Source: Woeseiaceae bacterium
GTDB lineage: Bacteria; Pseudomonadota; Gammaproteobacteria; Steroidobacterales; Woeseiaceae
Length of the DNA stretch: 64,000 nt
Assembly: GCA_021773115.1 (NCBI GenBank)
Contig: JAJFKS010000034.1
Location: 62,001 to 126,000, forward strand
Direction: 5' to 3'
This document shows, in pieces, positions 27,962 through 36,983 of this stretch. The notes below the pieces were generated by a model. That model had not been told where the DNA came from. It was given only the letters and a program-made list of their open reading frames with translations, and did not search any database. Each line of letters opens with the position of its first letter. Positions within the stretch are counted from its first letter, which is position 1. A program made the translations under genes and the position numbers.

Positions 27962-28321
27962 ATGACGGAGACCGAGACGATCGTCGTTGAGGAGACGCCC
28001 GAAAAGGCGGCGGAGTCGATTGCGACGGCGCTGGACTTTTTGCGCGGCGAGGCGGACACGGCGGGCCTGTCCGAGGTCCGCGACCTGATTCAGCAGGCGT
28101 CGGCCAGGGCAAGAGAAAGCGGCACGCCGCGGTCTGCGGCCGGACTCGAAGACCTGTGCCGGGCGATTGCCAGGCTGCCGGCCGAGTACCGCGAGGCGCT
28201 GGTTTTCAGAAAGGTCTATCGGCGCTCCTGCGCGCAAATTGCGGGCGACTGCGACGTGTCGGTCGAAACCGCCAAACTGCGGGTCATCGTGGGCTTCCGG
28301 CTGCTGCGCGCCTCGCTGTAA
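27962..28321 (+). CDS. sigma-70 region-4-like protein
   Basis: A protein of about 120 residues with only the sigma region-4 helix-turn-helix (LCRAIARLPAEYREALVFRKVYRRSCAQIAGDCDVSVETAKLRV). No region 2 is present. The start at 27962 has GAGAG upstream; an ATG at 27908 would add 18 residues and touches the palindrome. Its C-terminal half is clearly related to region 4 of the full ECF sigma at 28657 (shared LC.AIA.LP...R.A.V.RKVY..SC..IA). It may compete with or modulate that sigma factor. Confidence 0.7.
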   Translation: MTETETIVVEETPEKAAESIATALDFLRGEADTAGLSEVRDLIQQASARARESGTPRSAAGLEDLCRAIARLPAEYREALVFRKVYRRSCAQIAGDCDVSVETAKLRVIVGFRLLRASL

Positions 28322-28573
28322 TTATCTCGAACGTCGTCGCCTGGCGCGGTACGGCAACAGTCCGTCGAAGTGCTCATCCAGCGCCACCGCGATCCTGTTG
28401 ATGTTCAACAGACCGAGGTTCCTCTCACCGCGTTCGACGCCGCCGATATACGTCCGGTCCACACCCACCTCACTGGCCAGGTCCTCCTGCGTCCAGCCCC
28501 GTGCCTTGCGCGCCACGCGCACGCGCTGACCGAAGTTGCGCAGTATTTTTCGTTGTTCGCCGGAATAAGCCAT
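28322..28573 (-). CDS. XRE-family HTH regulator
   Basis: An 83-residue helix-turn-helix protein (FGQRVRVARKARGWTQEDLA, then VDRTYIGGVERGERNLGLLNI). It is divergent from the ECF sigma gene, with 83 bp between starts. The arrangement repeats that of the XRE/sigma-like pair just upstream, so the two pairs probably arose by duplication. Confidence 0.85.
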   Translation of the reverse strand: MAYSGEQRKILRNFGQRVRVARKARGWTQEDLASEVGVDRTYIGGVERGERNLGLLNINRIAVALDEHFDGLLPYRARRRRSR

Positions 28574-28600
28574 CTCCGCGAATAATCCGCTTTGATGACT

Positions 28601-28621
28601 ATAAGTCCACGGACGATAAGT
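28601..28621. promoter_or_regulatory. possible operator between divergent XRE and ECF genes
   Basis: The hexamer ATAAGT occurs at 28601-28606 and 28616-28621, flanking the short palindrome GTCC-AC-GGAC. The location between two divergent starts suits a regulator site, but the repeat is short. Confidence 0.35.
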
Positions 28622-28656
28622 AGCATTTCAGAATTCGGACTGATAGGCTTTTCGCG

Positions 28657-29256
28657 ATGTCCGCAGTCCCAGAACAGTCGGAAGCCCTGTTTCGTGAACA
28701 CCGCGAGCGCTTGATGCGGTTCGCGATACACCTGGTCGGCAGCGGCGCCGACGCCGACGACCTGGTTCAGGACACGTTTCTGAAGGCACACAGGCACCTG
28801 TGCAACGGCAGGAAAATTCGCGAGCCGCTGAGTTTCCTGATCGTTACGATGCGTAATCTCGTGAACGACGCGCATCGCAGGAGCAGGGTCGTGGATCTGA
28901 CCGCGACGCCCGATATGGATGACGTTACTACGCGTGACGACGTGCCGTCCGTCGAGCGCCAGGTCATGTCGGAGCGTGAATTCGAAAGCCTGTGCGTCGC
29001 CATTGCGCAATTGCCGGAGCGAATGCGCTATGCTTTCGTGCTGAGAAAGGTTTACGGCTACAGTTGCCGGGAAATCGCGGAGCAACTCGGGCGCTCGACG
29101 AATACAGTCCGGGAACAGGTTGCACAGAGTTTCAAAAGGCTGCAGGCGCTGCAAAACGAGCAGGGCGAACCCCGCTCCCGGAACGGGCGTCGGCAAGAGA
29201 AAGACGGAATGCGCCGAATTAACATCACACCCCTTCCGAGCAGCGAGTCATCGTGA
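28657..29256 (+). CDS. ECF sigma factor, FecI-like
   Basis: A 199-residue ECF sigma factor. Region 2 includes LFREHRERLMRFAIHLVGSGADADDLVQDTFLKAH and region 4 includes IAQLPERMRYAFVLRKVYGYSCREIAEQLGRSTNTVREQVAQ. The Ser/Arg-rich tail extends past region 4. The stop overlaps the GTG of fecR (GTGA), so the two are coupled. In FecI/FecR/TonB systems the sigma drives a receptor operon; here the receptor and the isopeptidase lie downstream. Confidence 0.9.
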   Translation: MSAVPEQSEALFREHRERLMRFAIHLVGSGADADDLVQDTFLKAHRHLCNGRKIREPLSFLIVTMRNLVNDAHRRSRVVDLTATPDMDDVTTRDDVPSVERQVMSEREFESLCVAIAQLPERMRYAFVLRKVYGYSCREIAEQLGRSTNTVREQVAQSFKRLQALQNEQGEPRSRNGRRQEKDGMRRINITPLPSSESS

Positions 29257-30275
29257 CCGATCGGGCCGACAGGCAGGCAGGCCGCGCGGAAGACGAAGCG
29301 CTCAACTGGCTGGTCGACCTCGAAAACCTGTCAGAGGCCGAGCGGCGGCAGTTCAATGAATGGCTGAACGAACGGCCGGAGAATCGACCGGCATTCGAGA
29401 AGCTGGAGCGGGACTGGGGACGGCTGGACGTCCTGCGGCAGCTTGAGACCGACGCCCCGGACCCCGACGTCGTCGACAAATGGCTGCATCGCCGCCGCTG
29501 GCGCCGCCGCGCCGTGCCGCTTGCAGCCGCCGCGGGTATGGCGGCCATTGCGGTGATCGTGATCATGTTCCTGCAGGCACCGCCCGGGGACTACGAGGCG
29601 AGCGTTGAAACCGCCGTCGGCGAATACCAGGAACACCGCCTGCCGGATGACTCGGTCATCACGTTGAACACGGATTCGCGAGCCAGGATCGATTACAGCG
29701 ATACGGCGCGGCGCGTCCACCTGCTGCGCGGCGAAGCCCACTTCGAGATCGCGCCGCAGGCCGGCCGGCCGTTCAGCGTCATTGCCGGCTCCGGCACGGT
29801 GCGCGCCGTGGGCACCGCGTTCAATGTCTACGTGAAAGGCGAATTCGTCGAGGTCACGGTCACCGAGGGCGTCGTCGAAGTCCTGCCCGGAACAGGCGTT
29901 GCGGTGGACGAGGCCAAAGTCCTGCCTCCCGCGCCGGTGCCGCAAACCCTGGCGAAGGGCGACAAGCTCGCATACGGTGAAACCCTTGCCGCCGTTTCAC
30001 GGGTCGAGCCACGGGAACTTGCCCGTCAGCTTGCCTGGCAGGACGGCATGCTGGATTTCCAGGGCGAGACGCTGGCCGAGGTCATTGCCGAGGCCGGGCG
30101 TTATACCTCGACGCGTATCACGATCGACGATGCCGAGCTCGAGAAGCTGCACGTGACCGGTTACTTCAGGGCCGGCGACGTCGAGACGCTGCTGCGGCTG
30201 GTCGAGTCGAACGAGCAGGTCGCGATCCGCCGCGTGACGCCGGATGTCGTGCGCATCACGGCCAGGGCGGACTGA
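29253..30275 (+). CDS. FecR-family anti-sigma/signal transducer
   Basis: A 340-residue protein. The N-terminal cytoplasmic DUF4880-like part reads EDEALNWLVDLENLSEAERRQFNEWL, with RPAFEKLERDW after it. One membrane helix lies at about 88-108 (AVPLAAAAGMAAIAVIVIMFL). The periplasmic FecR domain includes VGEYQEHRLPDDSVITLNTDS, then LLRGEAHFEI and AVGTAFNVY, and the C-terminal STN-like part follows. It should hold the ECF sigma until the STN domain of the TonB receptor signals. GTG start, four-base overlap with the sigma gene. Confidence 0.9.
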   Translation: MTDRADRQAGRAEDEALNWLVDLENLSEAERRQFNEWLNERPENRPAFEKLERDWGRLDVLRQLETDAPDPDVVDKWLHRRRWRRRAVPLAAAAGMAAIAVIVIMFLQAPPGDYEASVETAVGEYQEHRLPDDSVITLNTDSRARIDYSDTARRVHLLRGEAHFEIAPQAGRPFSVIAGSGTVRAVGTAFNVYVKGEFVEVTVTEGVVEVLPGTGVAVDEAKVLPPAPVPQTLAKGDKLAYGETLAAVSRVEPRELARQLAWQDGMLDFQGETLAEVIAEAGRYTSTRITIDDAELEKLHVTGYFRAGDVETLLRLVESNEQVAIRRVTPDVVRITARAD

Positions 30276-30385
30276 GTCGGCCGCGTCAAAATCGACCTCC
30301 GGGGCTATTTTCGAATCCATGCGTGGGATAAAATACCCACAAGGAGCGGCGCCCGGCGCCGATGCTCGTAGTCGCGGCCAGGTGC

Positions 30386-30449
30386 TTGATTCATGTGCTC
30401 TTTCAGGACCTATAATAAATTCCCCATAATATGTGGTTTTTGTTATAAT
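30386..30449 (+). promoter_or_regulatory. AT-rich promoter region upstream of toxin-antitoxin pair
   Basis: Two TATAAT hexamers lie at 30411-30416 and 30444-30449. A TTGATT at 30386-30391 is 19 bp from the first one, slightly long for a -35. The stretch is much richer in A and T than its surroundings and ends 15 bp before the toxin start. Confidence 0.4.
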
Positions 30450-30463
30450 ACAGGCCGGGACGG

Positions 30464-30766
30464 ATGACGGATTGGGACCAGGATGCCGCCGCGGAACTCA
30501 AGCGCTTCGCGCGCTCCGGAGGCCGCGGCGCAGGCAAGAAGGCCGGTGAGATGTACCAGTTTGCCCGGCTGCTGACACAGCGGCGTGCCGACAATTTGCC
30601 CAGGCTGGGCAGAGGCAACCCCGACATTCGCTGGTGGGACTTTCTTGGCGATATGACGATTTACTTTCGCGTCAGCCCGCCGCCCATCAAGGTCGTGAAA
30701 GTGGGCAAGACGAAGACGGCTCATCAGCGTGATGGGTGCGAACGGGATGCACGTGCAAGGAGTTGA
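30464..30766 (+). CDS. RelE/HigB-like toxin
   Basis: A 100-residue basic protein. The size, the position in front of an XRE antitoxin and the C-terminal strand pattern (IRWWDFLGDMTIYFRV, then IKVVKVGKTK) fit type II RelE-fold toxins that cut mRNA at the ribosome. Catalytic residues cannot be assigned with certainty. The antitoxin starts 3 bp after its stop; toxin-first order is typical of HigBA. Confidence 0.55.
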   Translation: MTDWDQDAAAELKRFARSGGRGAGKKAGEMYQFARLLTQRRADNLPRLGRGNPDIRWWDFLGDMTIYFRVSPPPIKVVKVGKTKTAHQRDGCERDARARS

Positions 30767-30769
30767 GGC

Positions 30770-31180
30770 ATGAAGCCAGCAATTGGCAAGCGGAATCTGG
30801 CAGCAGAGAAGACGGTCGATACGGCCGAAGATGCGATCGCGCGTGAGCTTGGTGGCGTCGAAGGCTTTGACGAGGGCCGCCGGCTGCGTGCCCGGATCAT
30901 CGAGCTCGGAGACAAGGTACGCGAGCTTCGCGAGAACGTGCTCAAGCTCAGCCAGACGCAAGCTGCCAGGCTGATCGGCATGGAGCAGCCGGAACTCAGC
31001 CGTATCGAGAACGGCGTCGGTGCCCGCGGGCCGTCGTACAGCACGATCACCCGAATCATCGAGGCGTACGAGACCTACCTGCAGAGTCAGGGCCTCGACT
31101 ACCACATCGGTCTCAACATCCAACTGCGCCGGACCGACACGGATGAAGTGCAGCAGAGTTTCCTGGCGGGGAGCGCGTAG
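30770..31180 (+). CDS. XRE-family antitoxin (HigA-like)
   Basis: A 136-residue protein. A helical N-terminus leads into a helix-turn-helix (VRELRENVLKLSQTQAARLI, then MEQPELSRIENG and YSTITRIIEAYETYL). It should neutralise the upstream toxin and repress the pair. Close packing with the toxin supports a HigBA-like module lying inside the lasso receptor region. Confidence 0.7.
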   Translation: MKPAIGKRNLAAEKTVDTAEDAIARELGGVEGFDEGRRLRARIIELGDKVRELRENVLKLSQTQAARLIGMEQPELSRIENGVGARGPSYSTITRIIEAYETYLQSQGLDYHIGLNIQLRRTDTDEVQQSFLAGSA

Positions 31181-31190
31181 GCGCGGGTCC

Positions 31191-31499
31191 ATGACCACCG
31201 GCGACTGGTCAATCGCAGCGAGCGTCCTGGGCATTCTAGGCAGCCTGATGTTGTTCTATCCCGGGTGGCGGGTCAGCCGGAGTCTCAAAACGATCGAGAG
31301 CTTGCGAGCAGTCGTCCACCGGCCACCGGATGCCGGCGAGGACAAAGCACGCTACGATCCGGGCCCCGAAATCCTCGAGATCCTGGAAGAGCAGCACACG
31401 GCCTGGCGGCCGCTGGATCACTGGCTGCTGATGGGCGGCATCCTGCTGATCGTGCTCTCGTTCGCAACGGATCTGTTCTTCGTCACGCTCGCGAACTGA
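31191..31499 (+). CDS. small two-helix membrane protein
   Basis: A 102-residue protein starting at 31191, 10 bp after the antitoxin. One membrane segment near the N-terminus (SIAASVLGILGSLMLFYPGW) and one near the C-terminus (WLLMGGILLIVLSFATDLFF) enclose a charged loop. No family was recognised. The longer frame open from 31020 is an extension through the antitoxin gene. Confidence 0.55.
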   Translation: MTTGDWSIAASVLGILGSLMLFYPGWRVSRSLKTIESLRAVVHRPPDAGEDKARYDPGPEILEILEEQHTAWRPLDHWLLMGGILLIVLSFATDLFFVTLAN

Positions 31500-31642
31500 C
31501 TGGCGACCCGGCCCGACGGTAACCTGGCCACCACTAGTCATATACTGAGGCCGTCGCGTCTTTCCCGATAAGGAAGCCCGAACATGGCGTTTCCACGCGC
31601 AGACTTTCTGCACAAAACAGCAAGCAATGAGGCTTGCGCCGG

Positions 31643-31660
31643 CAACCCGCACTCGGGTTG
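31643..31660 (+). promoter_or_regulatory. stem-loop upstream of the TonB receptor
   Basis: CAACCCG and CGGGTTG enclose a CACT loop, about 20 bp before the receptor start and just before its GGGGGAGA ribosome site. It may affect translation or be part of the promoter recognised by the ECF sigma. Confidence 0.35.
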
Positions 31661-31679
31661 TCTATCGGGGGAGACAAGA

Positions 31680-34469
31680 ATGAGCAATCAACGCCGGGCC
31701 ATGCGCCCGATTCGCTTTGTACGACCGCTGTCGCGACTATTGTCTGTGATGCTGCTGTTTACCATCGCACCGGCCCTCGCCGACGACACCGGCCCCGATG
31801 CGGGTACGGTCGAGTTCAGCATACCGGCCCAGACCGTGCCCGCCGCACTCGGCGAGTTTGCCCGGCAGGCAAAAGTGCAGCTCTTCTTCATCTCCGACGG
31901 CTTCGAAGACGTGCAGGCCAACGCCGTCTTCGGCACGTATACCCGCCAGCGTGCCTTGAACCTGCTGCTGGCGGGCACCGGTCTGCAGGCGAGTCTGTCA
32001 CCGGACTCGGATATCGAAGTGCGACCGGTATCCACGTCCATGAACCCGGCGCAGGGCAGGCCGGGCCTGCTCGCAGCGGCAAATCCGTACGCCGAGAGAA
32101 AGGGAGAACAAAGGTTGGATGCACGTCGTTACCGCAATAGTGCTGAAGCCTACGAACCAGAGAGCGATGAGCCTAAAACGATGCTGGATGAGGTCGTCGT
32201 CACGGGCACACATATTCGCGGTGTGGATAACGTGGGAGCCTCGTCGATCACGTTTACACGTGAGGAGTTGGACCAAACCGGTTATTCGACGGTCAGCGAA
32301 GTGTTCGAAAGCCTGCCGCAGAATCTCGATGAGATAAACCTCGACGGTGCTTTCGCTAACGGGGCTTCCGCAATTGCCAGTGCCAACAGCCAGCTCGCCT
32401 CGGGTATCAGCCTTCGTGGTTTGGGTCCCGGTTCGACACTGGTTCTCCTGAACGGCAAGCGTCGTCCCGGCAGCGTCCGTGGGCGCGCGGTCGACGTAGC
32501 GTCAATCCCGTTTTCAATGGTGGAGCGAATTGAAGTTGTAACTGGCGGCCGGTCCGCCGTCTACGGCTCCGACGCCGTAGCCGGAGTGGCCAACATCATT
32601 ACGCGCACGAGTTTCGACAGCGCGGAAACCCAGGTCTTCTACGGGGAGGCGTCCGCAGGCGCTGAGCAAGTCAATTTCAGCCAGACCTTCGGCCGCGAAT
32701 TTGACAGAGGCGGATTCGTCGCCGGCTATGATTACCGCAAGGAGGAAGAACTCGATGCAACGGCTACTGGCCTCGTCCGTGCACCTTCCTTGCTTGGGAT
32801 AACACCGATACCGGGCCTGTTTCGGATTCGCGTGCCGTCGGAACAACACGTAGGTCTGTTTGCTGGGCACTATAATTTGACCGAGAAGGCGGAACTGTAC
32901 GCCGACGTGCACTATTCGGACAACGAGAATGAAGGAGGGATTCTCTACGACTTTCTCGGGCTATTCGATAGCGGCGGGACCTTTGCGACGGATTCCACTC
33001 AGTACAGTGCAGTCGCCGGTGTTCGGTCTGAGGTCGGCAGGAACTGGCATGTCGACTTGTCGGGGTTGCATGGGGGCGTCGATAATTCCACGGCCCGCAA
33101 CGATGTCTTTGCCCCGGCCGGTACCTACACGGCTCTGGACATCCAACCGCTACTCGTTATCGATCAGGAGACTCGTCTGAGTTCGCTGTCGGTAATCGCT
33201 GATGGCCCGCTCGGCACGTTCCGGGGCGAAACCATTTCGGGCGCTATTGGCTTGGACTTTCGTAAGGAAACCCTTGCAGAAAATCGCACCGACTTGACGA
33301 GCGGTGTATCAACTCCGGAAGAGGATTTGGATCGCGATGTTGCCTCTGTCTTCGCAGAACTACACGTGCCTTTAGCCGGGCGCGAAGGACGGCGGGTCGA
33401 AGCCTCTCTGGCGGTACGTTACGATGACTACAGCGATTTCGGCGATACGTTCAATCCACAGGTGGGCATCGAGTGGGAGCCGGCCAACGGGCTGACGTTC
33501 AGAGGCTCATATTCCAGGGCCTTCAGGGCGCCGGATCTGTCCATATTGGCGGGACCGGTAACCTCCCGCGTACGCCTCGTCGACGACCCACTCGCACCGG
33601 GAACAACGGTTGCTCTGTTCAGCTTGCAGGGTGGTAATCCGGACTTGCAGCCGGAGGAGGCAGACACCTACACGATCGGTATCGACTGGGAACCCGGGGA
33701 TCGCAGCCGCTTATCGCTTTCCTATTTCTCGATCGCGTACGAAGATCGAATTGACCGGGCCCTGGCAAGCGACGTCTCGGCGCTACTGGAGGAAGCCACC
33801 CTCGGCAGCCTTCTCAACAGAAATCCCACACCGGGTGAAGTTGACTGGCTGTTGAGCAGTGCCTCGCGCTTCTTCAACTCTACGGACGTCTCTTTCGATC
33901 CCGTCGTCGATGATCCTTTCGTCACATTCTCGAACATTACAACGTTCGACGGACGCGCCAACAACATCGGGTTGGAGGAAGTCACGGGTCTGGACTTCCA
34001 GGCGGAAACGGCCCTGGAGACGGCAGGAGGAGATTGGTCGTTCGGCCTGAACGGCGCGTACTACTTTGACTACACGCGAAATATCACGGAATTGTCGCCG
34101 CCGATCGATCAGTTGAATCGTCCGGGACGACCCGTCGATCTCAAGCTCCGAGGGAAGGTCGGATGGAACCGGCAGGCATGGAACGTCAATGCGTACGTGA
34201 ACTACACTGACAGCTACGAAGACACCATCGCCTCGACGCCGACGAAGATCGATTCGTGGACGACAGTGGATCTCGCGCTGCGGTACGACGCGTCGCAGGT
34301 GGCCGATAGCGGATTTCTGGACGGATTTGTCGCGACCCTCAGAGTCAGCAACGCATTGGATGAGGATCCTCCCGAATTCCTGAGCAACATCCTCGGCCTG
34401 GGCTACGATGGCGTGAACGCGAGCCCCGTCGGACGTTTTTTCTCCTTGCGACTATCCAAGCGCTGGTAG
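31680..34469 (+). CDS. TonB-dependent receptor with N-terminal STN domain
   Basis: A protein of about 929 residues. The start at 31680 follows GGGGGAGA and opens a signal peptide (LLSVMLLFTIAPALA). The STN domain is at about 45-110 (VEFSIPAQTVPAALGEFARQ, then QRALNLLLAGTGL). The TonB box/plug follows (MLDEVVVTGTHIRGVDNVGA, then LLNGKRRPGSVRGRA and YGSDAVAGVANIITR), and a 22-strand-type barrel runs to a terminal aromatic (LSKRW). The STN domain links it to FecR. With the isopeptidase 4 bp downstream, the likely ligand is a lasso peptide. Confidence 0.9.
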   Translation: MSNQRRAMRPIRFVRPLSRLLSVMLLFTIAPALADDTGPDAGTVEFSIPAQTVPAALGEFARQAKVQLFFISDGFEDVQANAVFGTYTRQRALNLLLAGTGLQASLSPDSDIEVRPVSTSMNPAQGRPGLLAAANPYAERKGEQRLDARRYRNSAEAYEPESDEPKTMLDEVVVTGTHIRGVDNVGASSITFTREELDQTGYSTVSEVFESLPQNLDEINLDGAFANGASAIASANSQLASGISLRGLGPGSTLVLLNGKRRPGSVRGRAVDVASIPFSMVERIEVVTGGRSAVYGSDAVAGVANIITRTSFDSAETQVFYGEASAGAEQVNFSQTFGREFDRGGFVAGYDYRKEEELDATATGLVRAPSLLGITPIPGLFRIRVPSEQHVGLFAGHYNLTEKAELYADVHYSDNENEGGILYDFLGLFDSGGTFATDSTQYSAVAGVRSEVGRNWHVDLSGLHGGVDNSTARNDVFAPAGTYTALDIQPLLVIDQETRLSSLSVIADGPLGTFRGETISGAIGLDFRKETLAENRTDLTSGVSTPEEDLDRDVASVFAELHVPLAGREGRRVEASLAVRYDDYSDFGDTFNPQVGIEWEPANGLTFRGSYSRAFRAPDLSILAGPVTSRVRLVDDPLAPGTTVALFSLQGGNPDLQPEEADTYTIGIDWEPGDRSRLSLSYFSIAYEDRIDRALASDVSALLEEATLGSLLNRNPTPGEVDWLLSSASRFFNSTDVSFDPVVDDPFVTFSNITTFDGRANNIGLEEVTGLDFQAETALETAGGDWSFGLNGAYYFDYTRNITELSPPIDQLNRPGRPVDLKLRGKVGWNRQAWNVNAYVNYTDSYEDTIASTPTKIDSWTTVDLALRYDASQVADSGFLDGFVATLRVSNALDEDPPEFLSNILGLGYDGVNASPVGRFFSLRLSKRW

Positions 34470-34473
34470 GCAA

Positions 34474-36639
34474 ATGAAGTTTCTGAAATGGCTGGCTATC
34501 GTCGCGATGGCATGGGGGATATCGGGCTGCGGTTCCGATCCACAGCGGGTAAGACTGGAAATCCCGGAATCCGTTGTCGAAGATCCGCACCTCGTCGCGC
34601 CGACTGATCTCATTGAATTGAGAGAAATCGGCGACATGCGGGGAGGCGCGTTGAGCATGTCGCCAGACGGCAATCATGTGGCCTTCATGATGCATCGGGC
34701 GGATGTCGCAGCGAACGACTACGACGTGGGATGGTTCATCGCGCCGACTGACCGGCCCAGTACGGGCCTTTATGTGCATGATGGTGGCGATCCTACCCTG
34801 TACCGATACGGTCAACCGGGCGGAAGAACAGTTGGCTCATGGATCTCCGAGTATGCGCACTGGTCGCCAGAAAGCAGCGGCATTGCCTACCGGAGACGTG
34901 CCGATGGGGAAACTCAAATTTGGTGGAGTAGCCGCGACGGGTCGAAGACGCGGCAGCTTTCTCACAACGCAGCCGACGTAGAGGAGTTCTACTGGCGCGA
35001 CGGTGGATCGAGCGTCTTGTTTATCACGGATGCAGATCGCGCCGATCTTCGCGAAGTGGAGAAATCGCGGTTTCGGAACGGACACGTTTACGACTACGAC
35101 AAGGAATGGTCGACGATCGACGGGCGGCCATACTACCCACGCTATCTATTGACGGGCGGCGCGCCGCGTTATTGGGTGCTGGATATCGCATCGGCATCCG
35201 AGCGGCGGGCGACGGACGATGAGCGCGCGGAGTTTGATCGATTGAGGCAGGGCGCGCCGAATCCGGATTTCGCACCGAAGTCCAGGAGGGCGAGCTGGAC
35301 CGAGGGAAGACGTGGTGTCGCGTGGTTACAGCCGGACGATCCAGAGCTGCAGGGAATGAACCCGCCGCTGACAGTCTATGCGTCGATACTGGGTGACGAC
35401 CGGGAACCGATACGCTGCACGGCCGAGGAGTGCACGGGTCGGCTGGAGCTGTTCAGGTACAAGCCCAAGTTGCTGAGACACTGGCTGTACTGGAGCACCG
35501 TAAATGACGAGGTCTACTACGTCCGTCAGGAAGGCACAGGGTATTCGAAGCAAAGCCTCTATGCCTGGGATGTCAGAGAAAACCGTGTGCGCAAAATTCT
35601 CACGACGCACGAGTGGATTTCCGACTGTTCCATAGCTCATGGCAAAGCGATCTGTTTCCGCGAGACCGCGGAATACCCACGGACGATAATCTCGATCGAT
35701 CTCAGCGACGGATCGATCGAAACTCTGGTGGACGCGAATCCCGAGTTTCGTAACGTGATGCTTGGGGACGTCGAGTTTCTCGAATGGGAGAACGAACTTG
35801 GCCATGGGACATTCGGCTATCTCGTCAAGCCGTCCAACTATGTCCCGGGCCGGCGCTATCCGTTGGTGTTCGTCGGTTATCGGGCTCGCCATGCTTTACG
35901 CGGCGGTGTCGGTGACGAGTATCCTGTGCACCTGCTGGCTGCAAGCGGTTTCGTCGTTCTCGTATATGACAAGCCGAACCACTACGAAGCCGAGGAGAAG
36001 TACAGCGATTCACTGGATATCGGCAGGGCCAGGTGGGGTGTAGATCTGTACGATGTCCGAGTGCCGCTGGCACTGTTCGAATTTGCGATTCAAATGCTTG
36101 ATGAGGAAGGGCTCATCGATCCCGCGCGCGTGGCTATCACGGGCTTGAGTGCTGGTACGAATGACGTCAACTATTCGTTAATTCACTCCGACCTGTTTGC
36201 TGCCGGGATTTCGAGCAGCGTTGAGTTCGGGCCGAATAACGGCGTGTTAAGCGGAGTATCGGCGGAATTCAGGAAGCACCGCGAGGCGATAGGCGCGGGA
36301 CCCTACCCGGGACCGCATGGATTCCTGCCGCCTCATATGTCCCTTCAGCTCAATGCGGAACGCGTCAATGAACCATTACTCGTCAATGTCAGCGACGCCG
36401 AGCACCCCTGGGCCCTGGCCGAAATAGCGGCACTCGCGAGACACGACAAACCCGTCGAGATGGTTGTGCATCCAGATGAAGGGCACGTCAAGTGGCATCC
36501 GGCGCATCGCTTCGCCATTTATGAGCGAAACGTCGATTGGCTGAATTTCTGGTTGCGGGGCGTTGATGACCCAAGTCCGGCTAAGGCCGGCCAGTATGTC
36601 CGTTGGCGTCGTCTGCGAGACGCTCAATCGTTAAACTGA
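34474..36639 (+). CDS. S9 (prolyl oligopeptidase-family) peptidase, probable lasso peptide isopeptidase
   Basis: A 721-residue lipoprotein (lipobox GISGC). The N-terminal two thirds form a propeller-like region, and the hydrolase domain holds Ser559 (ITGLSAGTNDV) and His671 (HPDEGHVKWHP). In proteobacterial lasso clusters an S9 isopeptidase (AtxE type) opens the macrolactam after uptake by a TonB receptor. The 4-bp gap to an STN receptor and the lasso genes beyond the inserted element support that role over an ordinary dipeptidyl peptidase. The TGA stop lies within the left att sequence. Confidence 0.78.
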   Translation: MKFLKWLAIVAMAWGISGCGSDPQRVRLEIPESVVEDPHLVAPTDLIELREIGDMRGGALSMSPDGNHVAFMMHRADVAANDYDVGWFIAPTDRPSTGLYVHDGGDPTLYRYGQPGGRTVGSWISEYAHWSPESSGIAYRRRADGETQIWWSSRDGSKTRQLSHNAADVEEFYWRDGGSSVLFITDADRADLREVEKSRFRNGHVYDYDKEWSTIDGRPYYPRYLLTGGAPRYWVLDIASASERRATDDERAEFDRLRQGAPNPDFAPKSRRASWTEGRRGVAWLQPDDPELQGMNPPLTVYASILGDDREPIRCTAEECTGRLELFRYKPKLLRHWLYWSTVNDEVYYVRQEGTGYSKQSLYAWDVRENRVRKILTTHEWISDCSIAHGKAICFRETAEYPRTIISIDLSDGSIETLVDANPEFRNVMLGDVEFLEWENELGHGTFGYLVKPSNYVPGRRYPLVFVGYRARHALRGGVGDEYPVHLLAASGFVVLVYDKPNHYEAEEKYSDSLDIGRARWGVDLYDVRVPLALFEFAIQMLDEEGLIDPARVAITGLSAGTNDVNYSLIHSDLFAAGISSSVEFGPNNGVLSGVSAEFRKHREAIGAGPYPGPHGFLPPHMSLQLNAERVNEPLLVNVSDAEHPWALAEIAALARHDKPVEMVVHPDEGHVKWHPAHRFAIYERNVDWLNFWLRGVDDPSPAKAGQYVRWRRLRDAQSLN

Positions 36640-36689
36640 TTTGTAATCAGTAGGTCCCGTGTTCGATTCATGGTGCCGGCACCATAAAA
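36633..36689 (+). repeat. left att site: tRNA-Thr(UGU) 3' half
   Basis: The sequence reads the anticodon arm CTGATTTGTAATCAG, the variable region, the T-arm and the acceptor end with CCA of a threonine tRNA. No D-arm or 5' acceptor strand precedes it; the upstream DNA is the isopeptidase gene. The segment 36650-36689 recurs exactly at 38009-38048, and 36640-36665 recurs with one mismatch at 44864-44889. Confidence 0.85.
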
Positions 36690-36700
36690 ACAACGACTTA

Positions 36701-36725
36701 GCCCCTCCATTGTGAGGGGCTTTTT
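36701..36725 (+). terminator. rho-independent terminator
   Basis: Stem GCCCCTC/GAGGGGC with a 6-base loop, followed by TTTTT. It would end transcription of the isopeptidase operon and was probably carried in as the terminator of the source tRNA gene. Confidence 0.8.
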
Positions 36726-36729
36726 CGTA

Positions 36730-36748
36730 TGTAGGCACTGTGTAGGCA
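36730..36748 (+). repeat. paired TGTAGGCA integrase arm-type sites (left)
   Basis: Two direct copies of TGTAGGCA, with starts 11 bp apart. The same pair with the same spacing occurs at 38089-38107 and 44726-44744. Direct repeats at one helical turn next to att cores are typical arm-type binding sites of tyrosine integrases. Confidence 0.7.
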
Positions 36749-36983
36749 GTTACCCCGGTTTTCCCCCCGGCATTCAGTTGGTGCTGAATTATCAGTGGAG
36801 TAGCCCATGAGGGTGCATACGGCGCGCGAGATGCCTCGAAAATTGAGATCAAGGTTTAAGTTGAGATACCTGGCTTCGGTATCTCGAAAACACATCTGGC
36901 GCAGGTTTGATCGGTCGACCTAATTCCACTATTTTGTCGGTGTCCTACAAGAACAATTTAATTGACGTTGCAGGGGCAGCCAA

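Noticed and set aside
36640..36685. Complete tRNA-Thr gene
   Set aside because: Only the anticodon arm, T-arm and acceptor 3' end are present; the 5' acceptor strand and D-arm are missing.
36631..36895. Minus-strand frames across the left att (and the similar one at 37893-38096)
   Set aside because: They read through the tRNA fragment and give the well-known spurious RHHESNTGPTDYKSV-type peptide; no ribosome site or conserved protein.
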